From Marinobacter sp. (lineage in GTDB: Bacteria; Pseudomonadota; Gammaproteobacteria; Pseudomonadales; Oleiphilaceae), in NCBI GenBank assembly GCA_018066865.1, contig JAGPVT010000181.1:1-39161 (forward strand): 39,161 bases of DNA. The letters run 5' to 3'. Both the position numbers and the translations under genes were made by a program. The number at the start of each line of letters is the position of its first letter. Within the stretch, counting starts at the first letter, position 1. The notes under the pieces were generated by a model. It did no database searches, was not told the origin of the DNA, and saw only the letters and a program-made list of their open reading frames with translations. Of the stretch, positions 27,042-35,125 are shown one piece after another.

Positions 27042-28061
27042 ATGAGGAAACTGCTGTACGCTCTGGCAGCCACAATGCTGCTATTAACCTCCTGGGCTCA
27101 CGCTGCACCAGAACTGCGGTCTGATCATCCTGAGCGTTACACTGTTGTAAAAGGTGACACTCTCTGGGACATTTCCGGGCGTTTTCTGAGTAACCCATGG
27201 TATTGGCCCGAAATCTGGCACGTTAACCCGCAGGTCGCCAACCCTCACCTGATCTATCCGGGTGATCGTCTTGCTCTGGTCTATATTGACGGCAAACCCC
27301 GGATCACCAAGGTATCGTCCAACAACGGTATTGTGAAACTGTCACCGCAGGTGCGTTCCGAGCAGATTGATACACCGATTCCTGCAATCCCTCTGGACGC
27401 CATCAGCAGCTTCCTGACAGATACCCGGATCGTCAGCGCGGATTTGATCAACCAGGCACCCTATGTGCTGGAAGGTAAAGGCGGCCGCATCCTGACCGGA
27501 GCGGGCGATCGTGTCTATGCCCGCGGTGAGAAGCCGGCCGACAAGGTAGGTGTATTCCGCCGCAGTAAGGAGTTTGTTGATCCGGATACCGGAGAGTTTC
27601 TCGGCCTGGAAGCACGCAGTATCGCCCGCGGTAACATCGCCGCCGAAAACGGTGATGTGCTGACTCTGGATCTGACCCGCTCCAGTGAAGAGGTGCGTAT
27701 TGGGGACCGTTTGCTGGTTGGTGAAGATCGTCGCCTGACCACCAACTTTGTGCCCAGCTCCCCTGCCCAGCAGATCGAAGGCAAAATGATATCGGTAGAT
27801 GGCGGTGTCACCCAGATTGGTCAGTACAATGTGGTTGCCATTAACCGAGGCAGTCGCGAAGGTCTGGAAGCCGGCAACGTGATGGCCATTCTGAAAAGTG
27901 GCAATCTGGTGCGCGACCCCATCACCGATGAGACCATCGAGCTGCCCTCCGAGCGAGCCGGCCTGCTTATGGTATTCCAGGTTTATGAAAAGATGAGCTA
28001 CGGCCTGATACTGCAGGCGACTCGTGCGCTGTCGGTTGGCGACAAGGTTACCAACCCCTGA
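27042..28061 (+). CDS. Exported LysM peptidoglycan-binding domain protein
   Basis: The 339-residue protein begins with a signal peptide (RKLL, then a hydrophobic stretch, cleavage likely after AHA near residue 21). A LysM domain follows at about 33-80: YTVVKGDTLWDISGRFLSNP, then YWPEIWHVNP and NPHLIYPGDRL. The remaining ~250 residues are unassigned and rich in beta-type text. LysM binds glycan chains of peptidoglycan, so the protein probably acts in the periplasm at the cell wall. Pseudomonas has a LysM gene in the same position between def and dprA. A terminator follows at 28084, so dprA probably has its own promoter or depends on read-through. Confidence 0.93.
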   Translation: MRKLLYALAATMLLLTSWAHAAPELRSDHPERYTVVKGDTLWDISGRFLSNPWYWPEIWHVNPQVANPHLIYPGDRLALVYIDGKPRITKVSSNNGIVKLSPQVRSEQIDTPIPAIPLDAISSFLTDTRIVSADLINQAPYVLEGKGGRILTGAGDRVYARGEKPADKVGVFRRSKEFVDPDTGEFLGLEARSIARGNIAAENGDVLTLDLTRSSEEVRIGDRLLVGEDRRLTTNFVPSSPAQQIEGKMISVDGGVTQIGQYNVVAINRGSREGLEAGNVMAILKSGNLVRDPITDETIELPSERAGLLMVFQVYEKMSYGLILQATRALSVGDKVTNP

Positions 28062-28083
28062 TCTCATAATCGGTTAATCAAAG

Positions 28084-28110
28084 GCCGGGCCAGGAAGGCC
28101 CGGCTTTGTT
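28084..28110 (+). terminator. Terminator after the LysM gene
   Basis: A perfect 8-bp GC stem (28084-28091 with 28097-28104), 5-base loop, followed by TTTGTT. It lies 20 bp after the LysM stop and just before the dprA start. Confidence 0.7.
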
Positions 28111-28128
28111 GTCTTCAAGGATGATGCT

Positions 28129-29286
28129 GTGTTTTCCTCTCCTTCTGCGCAGTGGCTGTTTCTTACCTGTTTGCCCAAGTTCGGGCGCGCCCGTCGGCGG
28201 GCCATGCTCGCAACAATCCCCGACCTTACTGATCTTCTCGCCAAAAACTCCGCGACACTCCGGGCGCATGGCCTGCATGCTGAAACGGTGGCGGCAATCC
28301 TGGCGTGGCAACATCAGGATGAATCCAGTGCCTCAGTGAGCGCAGTTCGGCAGATCCTGCTGGATTGTGCGCGGCATGGCATTGATATCGTGAGCTGGCA
28401 GAGCTCCAATTATCCGGAAGCGCTGAGGCACATCCATGATGCGCCGCTGGTGCTGTTCGCCCGGGGTGATGTTCGCCTTTTGAGTTACGAACAGATTGGT
28501 ATTATTGGCAGTCGCAACGCCACGCCTGCGGGGCTGGATCATGCCCGGCGCTTTGCGGCAGAGCTGAGCAACCGCAATCTGCTGGTAACCAGTGGCCTTG
28601 CACTGGGTGTTGATGGTGCAGCCCATGCCGGAGCCCTTGATGCGGGGTACGCGACAATTGCAGTCATCGGCTGTGGCCTTGATCGCATCTACCCAAACCA
28701 GCATCGTCGGCTTGGAGAGCGGGTCATCGACAATGGCCTGATGGTATCTGAGTATCCGCCCGGCACGCCCGCAAGGGCTGCGCATTTTCCCCAGCGTAAT
28801 CGTATTATCAGTGGCCTGAGCCGTGGCATTCTGGTGGTTGAGGCCGGTTTGAAGAGTGGTTCCCTGATCACCGCCCGCATGGCTCTGGAACAAGGACGCG
28901 AGGTTTTCGCCATTCCCGGATCCATTCACAGCCCGGTGGCGCGTGGATGCCACCATTTGATCAAACAGGGTGCCAGCCTCGTTGATACAGTCGACGATAT
29001 TCTGGAAGAACTGGGTGCGTCCTGGTCACTACCTGCCGGTTGTGGAGCACCAGATCAGACGGCCGTGAAGCCATCGGGGAGCAGGCTGGCGGCTGCGAGC
29101 CCGGTGGATGCGTTGGACAGCCGCGAAATCGCGGTGTTTGAGGCATTAGGGTATGATCCCCAGTCAACCGATGCACTGTGTTCGGCAACTGGTCTTCCGG
29201 CCGATCAGCTTGTTCAGTCTCTTCTGCTTCTTGAGCTTGAAGGGCTGGTGAGCTCCGCCCCCGGAGGTTTCCAGAAAATCGCCTGA
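28129..29286 (+). CDS. dprA: DNA-processing protein DprA
   Basis: This 385-residue protein binds single-stranded DNA and loads RecA in natural transformation. The Rossmann-like core shows IGIIGSRNATPAGLDHARRF, VTSGLALGVDGAAHAGAL, TIAVIGCGLDRIYP, FPQRNRIISGLSRG and LVVEAGLKSGSLITARMALE. The C-terminal ~70 residues form the winged-helix DprA domain (EIAVFEALGYDPQSTDAL through LELEGLV). Translation starts at GTG 28129. It heads dprA-tsaC-hemF-aroE. No other competence gene is in the window, and dprA is common in non-transformable bacteria too. Confidence 0.96.
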   Translation: MFSSPSAQWLFLTCLPKFGRARRRAMLATIPDLTDLLAKNSATLRAHGLHAETVAAILAWQHQDESSASVSAVRQILLDCARHGIDIVSWQSSNYPEALRHIHDAPLVLFARGDVRLLSYEQIGIIGSRNATPAGLDHARRFAAELSNRNLLVTSGLALGVDGAAHAGALDAGYATIAVIGCGLDRIYPNQHRRLGERVIDNGLMVSEYPPGTPARAAHFPQRNRIISGLSRGILVVEAGLKSGSLITARMALEQGREVFAIPGSIHSPVARGCHHLIKQGASLVDTVDDILEELGASWSLPAGCGAPDQTAVKPSGSRLAAASPVDALDSREIAVFEALGYDPQSTDALCSATGLPADQLVQSLLLLELEGLVSSAPGGFQKIA

Positions 29287-29331
29287 GCCCGGTGCGATGA
29301 TTCATCCCGTTTTTGGTCTGAAAACATCAGC

Positions 29332-30839
<1,508 letters not shown>

Positions 30840-30851
30840 ACGAGGTAGGCA

Positions 30852-31679
30852 ATGAACAACGAACTTTATGCCGTGGTGGGCCATCCGATATGCCACAGCA
30901 AGTCGCCGAGAATTCACAGTCTGTTCGCCGCCCAGACGGGCGAGTCTGTGGAATACACCTCAGTTCAGGCGCCTCTGGATGGTTTTGCGGCCACGGTTCG
31001 CCAGTTCTTTGCGAATGGGGGCAAGGGTCTGAACGTAACGGTTCCCTTCAAGGAACAGGCCTGGGCGCTGGCGGAATGCCGGGCAGCGCGAGCCGAAAAA
31101 GCCGGCGCGGCCAATACGCTGTACCAGAACAATGAGGGGCAACTGGTGGCCGACAATACCGATGGCCACGGGCTGGTACGGGATCTGGTGGCTAACCATA
31201 GCGTTCAACTCAAAGACGCCCGGGTATTGGTTCTGGGAGCCGGTGGCGCCGTGCGTGGTGTTCTGGGCCCCTTGCTTGAACAGCAGCCCGCGAGCCTGAC
31301 CATTGCAAATCGTACGGTGGCCAAAGCCGACGCACTGGTGGAGCTGTTTGCCGATGAGGCCGGCGCTGCAACCTTGAGCGCCTGCGGGTTCGAAGAGCCG
31401 GGTCAGCCCTTCGATGTCATTGTCAACGGCACCAGCGCCAGCCTGCAGGGAGACCTGCCACCCCTGCGCGCAAATGTGATCGGAGCCAGCACAGTTGTAT
31501 ACGACATGATGTACTCTCTACAGACCACCACGTTTAACCAGTGGGCTCTGGATAACGGAGCTATCCGGGTGTTTGATGGCCTGGGCATGCTGGTTGAACA
31601 GGCCGCCGAATCCTTCCGTGTGTGGCGGGGCGTGCGACCGGAAACAGCGCCGGTAATTGATGCGTTGCGTGACGACTGA
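30852..31679 (+). CDS. aroE: Shikimate dehydrogenase (NADP+)
   Basis: This 275-residue enzyme reduces 3-dehydroshikimate to shikimate in aromatic amino-acid synthesis. The N-terminal substrate site shows VVGHPICHSKSPRIHSLFAA and NVTVPFKEQ with the catalytic Lys; NTDGHGLVRDL carries the catalytic Asp. The NADP site shows LGAGGAVRGVL and ANRTVAKAD, and the C-terminus has DGLGMLVEQAAESFRVWRG. The ATG lies 12 bp after hemF with a GAGG ribosome site. No terminator was found before the stator genes 68 bp downstream. Confidence 0.97.
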   Translation: MNNELYAVVGHPICHSKSPRIHSLFAAQTGESVEYTSVQAPLDGFAATVRQFFANGGKGLNVTVPFKEQAWALAECRAARAEKAGAANTLYQNNEGQLVADNTDGHGLVRDLVANHSVQLKDARVLVLGAGGAVRGVLGPLLEQQPASLTIANRTVAKADALVELFADEAGAATLSACGFEEPGQPFDVIVNGTSASLQGDLPPLRANVIGASTVVYDMMYSLQTTTFNQWALDNGAIRVFDGLGMLVEQAAESFRVWRGVRPETAPVIDALRDD

Positions 31680-31747
31680 AAGGGCACATCTCAGCCGAGA
31701 CAGTCGTAGAGACAACAACCCGTAAGGGCTATCCATAGGGGCTATGC

Positions 31748-32521
31748 ATGGACATTCTTACCCTCGTAGGGCTTGTCACCGGTATTCTGATTGTTATTCT
31801 GGCGATGCTGGCAAACGCCTCGCTTCTTACCTTTCTCAACCTGCCAGGCTTGGCGATTGTTGTGGGTGGCACCTTTGCGGTAACACTCATAAAATTTCGC
31901 ATGTCCTCAGTGATGAGCGCCTTTCGCCTGGCCATGAGTGCTGCTTTTACCGATAGGGTCGAACGACCTGCGGAGCTGATTCGCGAGGCGGGTGCGCTGG
32001 CTTTGGTGGTGCGCAAGGAAGGTATTCTGGGGTTGGAGAACCACCAAGCCGGTAATGAATTCCTGCAGAAAGCCATCAATCTGTGCGTGGATGGCCACCC
32101 GCCCGAGCTGGTTGAAGAGGCACTGGCTCAGGAATCCCAGCAGATGGCAGAACGCTATGAAGTGGCGGAGCGGGTATTCCGGGGTATTGGTGAGTCTGCG
32201 CCAGCCATTGGGATGTTGGGTACCCTGGTGGGTTTGGTGCAGATGCTCAACTCCTTGGACGACCCCTCTTCCATCGGCCCGGCTATGGCGGTTGCCTTGC
32301 TCACCACTCTATACGGCGCGTTCATTGCGCAACTGATTGCTCTGCCACTGGCGGACAAGCTTCAGCTCAAGGCGGAAGACGAAAGCCGCAACCAGATTCT
32401 GATCATCACATCCATGCGCAACATCATGCGTGGTGAAAACCCCAGAGTGATGAACGAACTGCTCTCCTCGTTTGTAACGCCGGAACACCGCATCGGGCTG
32501 GCGCCGGAGCGGGAGGCCTGA
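31748..32521 (+). CDS. pomA: Flagellar motor stator protein, PomA/MotA type
   Basis: This 257-residue inner-membrane protein forms the ion channel of the flagellar stator with its PomB partner. It begins DILTLVGLVTGILIVILAML, followed by a second helix (LPGLAIVVGGTFAVTLIKF). A cytoplasmic loop (about 60-150) leads to two more helices, with GIGESAPAIGMLGTLVGLVQ carrying the conserved channel proline and MAVALLTTLYGAFIAQLI. The ~255-residue length and the sequence fit the sodium-type PomA branch better than the ~295-residue proton-type MotA of E. coli, though ion use is inferred. An alternative ATG 4 bases earlier is out of frame. Confidence 0.93.
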   Translation: MDILTLVGLVTGILIVILAMLANASLLTFLNLPGLAIVVGGTFAVTLIKFRMSSVMSAFRLAMSAAFTDRVERPAELIREAGALALVVRKEGILGLENHQAGNEFLQKAINLCVDGHPPELVEEALAQESQQMAERYEVAERVFRGIGESAPAIGMLGTLVGLVQMLNSLDDPSSIGPAMAVALLTTLYGAFIAQLIALPLADKLQLKAEDESRNQILIITSMRNIMRGENPRVMNELLSSFVTPEHRIGLAPEREA

Positions 32522-32525
32522 GGTT

Positions 32526-33362
32526 TTGCAAACTATCCGGAAAACCAGCAAGCCCCGGCAGAAAAACCACACCCCAGCGTGGATCGTTACCTTTGCCGAT
32601 CTTGCCACGCTGCTGCTGACGTTTTTTATTCTGCTGCTGTCATTTGCGGAAATGGATATTGAAAAATACAGAGCGATGGCCAATTCCATGTCCGTTGCGT
32701 TTGGTTCTGCCAATGTGCTGTCGGACAATATTGGTGGCTCGCCGGTTACGCTGGTGGAATCAGACACAGTATCCCTGCCAGAGCCCACCGACTCACAGGC
32801 CCGGGAGCCGGAGTTTATTGATGAACGAGCGCCAGACACGGCGACCACGGTTATCTCAGGCGGTGTGATAGATCTGGCCAGTCGCATGATCGGTGAGCTT
32901 GAGAACGAAGTGGCGTCCGGAGCCTTGAGTGTCAATTACGACAAAAACAAAGTGGTTATCCGGTTTTCCGAGGAAGCCACCTTCCGCTCCGGAGAGGCGT
33001 CTATCAAGCCGGAGATGATCCCGATCATCGAGCGGGTGGTTGGCGTTCTGGCTGGTTGCACCGGCGATGTGCTGGTTTCCGGCTATACTGACGACCGGCC
33101 CATCTCCAGCAGCCGGTACCGCTCTAACTGGGACCTTTCCGCAGCCCGGGCAGTATCCGTAGTGCACGAGCTGGTCATGAGCCAACAGGTACCCGCAGAG
33201 CGAGTGGTTGCCGCCGGTCGTGCTGAAACCAACGCACTTGCTCCGAACGATACGGCTGAAAACCGTGCGCTGAACCGCCGGGTGGAAATCGCCATTCGTG
33301 ATCCCGAATGTGGTGAATCCATCTCGACCGGAGATCTGCCGGTGGAAATACTTCCCGAGTGA
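32526..33362 (+). CDS. pomB: Flagellar motor stator protein, PomB/MotB type (TTG start)
   Basis: The 278-residue protein has one membrane helix, APAWIVTFADLATLLLTFFI-like, with the ion-carrying Asp25, and a C-terminal OmpA-like peptidoglycan-binding domain (about 165-270, with GYTDDRPISSSRYRSNWDLS and ENRALNRRVEIAI). Together with the upstream gene it forms the stator. The start is a TTG at 32526, with GGGAGG (32511-32516) 9 bases ahead; the next in-frame ATG would remove the membrane helix, so TTG must be used or an equivalent nearby codon. It lies 4 bp after pomA. The FSEMD-like text after the helix (LSFAEMDIEKY) resembles PomB. Confidence 0.92.
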   Translation: MQTIRKTSKPRQKNHTPAWIVTFADLATLLLTFFILLLSFAEMDIEKYRAMANSMSVAFGSANVLSDNIGGSPVTLVESDTVSLPEPTDSQAREPEFIDERAPDTATTVISGGVIDLASRMIGELENEVASGALSVNYDKNKVVIRFSEEATFRSGEASIKPEMIPIIERVVGVLAGCTGDVLVSGYTDDRPISSSRYRSNWDLSAARAVSVVHELVMSQQVPAERVVAAGRAETNALAPNDTAENRALNRRVEIAIRDPECGESISTGDLPVEILPE

Positions 33363-33387
33363 CAATTTAACGAGTAAGGAGAGGAAC

Positions 33388-33699
33388 ATGAGCGGACCAG
33401 ATAAGCCCAAAGTCATCGACGAAGAATGGAGCGATGAACGGGTAAAAAGCCATCTGATCACCCAGCCTGGTGGCGAAGGTTCGGATTACATAGTACTGCT
33501 GAAAGCTTATCAGGCAATGAGAGCTAAAGATTTTGAGCGCTTTGTGGGTTTCTTCATGGAAGCCGGTGGCAACCTGAACGATACCGGGGAGACCGGTGAA
33601 ACCATACTGGATTTTGTTTCACAGCACCGCAAAGGCACAGACTACGCCCGGGCGCTGGAAAGCGCAGGAGCGAAAAAGACGACTGTGACCGGGATCTGA
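33388..33699 (+). CDS. PA4642-family small protein of unknown function
   Basis: This 103-residue soluble protein begins SGPDKPKVIDEEWSDERVKS, followed by a helical middle (LLKAYQAMRAKDFERFVGFF) and an ETILDFVSQHRKGTDYARAL ending. I recognise it as the PA4642 family found in Pseudomonas and relatives; no function is known to me. A strong AAGGAGAGG site lies before the ATG. It follows pomB by 25 bp and is probably in the same operon. Its stop codon is inside the loop of a 14-bp hairpin (33682-33713). Confidence 0.8.
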   Translation: MSGPDKPKVIDEEWSDERVKSHLITQPGGEGSDYIVLLKAYQAMRAKDFERFVGFFMEAGGNLNDTGETGETILDFVSQHRKGTDYARALESAGAKKTTVTGI

Positions 33700-33713
33700 A
33701 TCCCGGTCACAGT
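33682..33713. terminator. Perfect 14-bp hairpin with the stop codon in its loop
   Basis: Arms 33682-33695 and 33700-33713 are exact reverse complements; the 4-base loop CTGA contains the TGA of the PA4642-family gene. There is no T-run on either side. It stands between convergent genes (Hsp20 ends at 33740), so it may be a transcript-end or RNA-stability structure, not a classical intrinsic terminator. Confidence 0.6.
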
Positions 33714-33739
33714 ACCTGGCCTCAGAAGACCGAAGCAGA

Positions 33740-34189
33740 TTACTCGATATCAACCTCAATGGCCTTCGGCTCCTTTGGCTCCGCCTTTTGCAGCGTGAGC
33801 GTGAGAAGGCCGTCTTTGAAGCTGGCTTTTACGCTGTTCTCGTCGATATTCTCGGGCAGCGTAAAGCGCCGCACGAAACTGCCATAGAAGCGCTCAATGC
33901 GATGCAGTTTCTTATCCTTGGACTCCTCTTCGTGCTTGCGCTCGCCTTCAATAGACAGCACACCTTCATGTACGCTGACCTTTACATCCTGCCGCTCCAT
34001 ACCCGGCAGTTCAGCCTCAATGGTGAAGGCTTGGTCTGTTTCCTTTATATCAACAGCGGGCGCCCAGTCACTGCGGTTGAACAGATCTTTGCCCTCCCCA
34101 CCGGACCGTGACAAACCAAGCACCCGGTTATAGCGACTCATCAGATCTTCAAACTCATTGATTGGATTCCAGCGAGTAAGATTGCTCAT
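33740..34189 (-). CDS. Small heat-shock protein, Hsp20/alpha-crystallin family
   Basis: This 149-residue chaperone binds unfolding proteins without ATP. It begins SNLTRWNPINEFEDLMSRYN. The alpha-crystallin domain (about 45-138) has WAPAVDIKETDQAFTIEAEL, GVLSIEGERK, FVRRFTLPENID and DGLLTLTLQKAEP. The frame is open to an ATG at 34276, but I chose the ATG at 34187-34189 because conserved text starts there and AAAGGAGGAAG precedes it. A heat-shock (sigma-32-like) promoter is proposed 113 bp upstream. It is convergent with the PA4642-family gene. Confidence 0.95.
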   Translation of the reverse strand: MSNLTRWNPINEFEDLMSRYNRVLGLSRSGGEGKDLFNRSDWAPAVDIKETDQAFTIEAELPGMERQDVKVSVHEGVLSIEGERKHEEESKDKKLHRIERFYGSFVRRFTLPENIDENSVKASFKDGLLTLTLQKAEPKEPKAIEVDIE

Positions 34190-34301
34190 GGGGACTTCCT
34201 CCTTTTCACATAAATGAAAAAAAATCAGCCTCGTTCCCGGAACTGCTCTGCAACCCGGCTTTAGCCGTTTGGACATCCGTGAACATCCGCTATTAACGAA
34301 T

Positions 34302-34329
34302 GTATGAACACCGGATTATTTTTCAAGCC
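34302..34329 (-). promoter_or_regulatory. Possible sigma-32 promoter of the Hsp20 gene
   Basis: On the minus strand GGCTTGAAA (34329-34321) matches the heat-shock -35 consensus exactly. After 11 bases comes GTTCATAC (34309-34302), which shares only the central CAT with the CCCCATNT -10. The gene it would drive is a heat-shock chaperone, which adds support. Confidence 0.42.
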
Positions 34330-34359
34330 CTCTCGAACGCGATCAAAAATTAACCAGAA

Positions 34360-34902
34360 TTATGGTTTCAGCTCAGCCAGGTATTCATCCTTGAGCTTCA
34401 CGTAATTGGCTGCCGTGTATGCAAAAAACGAACGCTCGTTCTCGCTCAAAGGCCGGGCTTTCTTGCACGGTGAGCCGACATAAAGATGCCCGGATTCCAG
34501 TGTTTTCCCCGGCGGCACCAGACAGCCCGCAGCCACGATCACCTCATCCTCCACCACTGCGCCATCCATAATGATACAGCCCATACCCACCAGCACCCGG
34601 CTACCAATCGTGCAGCCGTGTAACAGAGCCTTATGCCCCACGGTGACATCGTCGCCAAGGGTCAGCGGGTAGCCGCCCGGATTAAAATCGCTGGCATGAG
34701 TAATATGAAGCACCGAACCGTCCTGAATGCTGCAACGGTTGCCGATGCGAATCTTGTGCATATCGCCCCGCACCACGGTCATCGGCCAGATGGAGCAATC
34801 GTCACCGGTTTTAACATCACCGATAACCACAGCACTGGGATCCACCAGAGTGCGCTCTCCGAAATCTGGCGTGGTACCCTTGTGAGAACGTACATTCGTC
34901 AT
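34360..34902 (-). CDS. Gamma-carbonic anhydrase family protein (YrdA type)
   Basis: This 180-residue left-handed beta-helix protein contains hexapeptide repeats throughout residues 20-150. The metal site is indicated by His66 and His69 (SVLHITHASD) and by His90 and His95 (VTVGHKALLHGC), as in YrdA/CaiE relatives and gamma-carbonic anhydrases, which form trimers with zinc or iron between subunits. Many members show little or no carbonic anhydrase activity, so function is uncertain. The C-terminal helix ends LKDEYLAELKP. It diverges from prlC, as in Pseudomonas. The ribosome site is weak (AAAGAG). Confidence 0.92.
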   Translation of the reverse strand: MTNVRSHKGTTPDFGERTLVDPSAVVIGDVKTGDDCSIWPMTVVRGDMHKIRIGNRCSIQDGSVLHITHASDFNPGGYPLTLGDDVTVGHKALLHGCTIGSRVLVGMGCIIMDGAVVEDEVIVAAGCLVPPGKTLESGHLYVGSPCKKARPLSENERSFFAYTAANYVKLKDEYLAELKP

Positions 34903-34944
34903 TACATATACTCTTTAGATGAGATTATTCCCCGAGTATGGGTC

Positions 34945-35049
34945 GTCCGGATGGAGGGCCTTTCCAAAACACGCCGTAAATACATCCATGTAGGCTCGGC
35001 TCCGCCATCCATGGCTACGCACGGTTTTGGAAAGGCCCTCCATCCGGAC
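34945..35049. repeat. 105-bp palindromic intergenic element
   Basis: Arms 34945-34970 and 35024-35049 are exact 26-bp reverse complements. The 53-bp centre contains two small hairpins of like shape, TACAT-CC-ATGTA (34981-34992) and GCCAT-CC-ATGGC (35004-35015), which share CATCCATG. It lies between the divergent gamma-carbonic anhydrase and prlC genes. The central text resembles repeats I recall from marine gammaproteobacterial intergenic regions, so it is probably a multi-copy REP/MITE-like element without coding capacity. Confidence 0.85.
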
Positions 35050-35125
35050 TCCACTCCCGGGAGCCAACAGTATAGCGCTGCTTGTGTCACGCTACTTTAC
35101 CAACTCATTGCTGAGAAGGGGATCC

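Noticed and set aside
31679..31701. Sigma-28-like -10 (GCCGAGAC, 31694-31701) before pomA
   Set aside because: The matching -35 is absent at the required 11-base spacing, and the -10 itself is only a partial match.
34190..34276. 29-residue N-terminal extension of the Hsp20 protein
   Set aside because: The GGAGG site and the family N-terminus place the start at 34189; the extension would span the leader.
35027..35125. N-terminal extension of prlC
   Set aside because: It lies in the arm of the palindromic element; the conserved protein and a good ribosome site begin at 35126.
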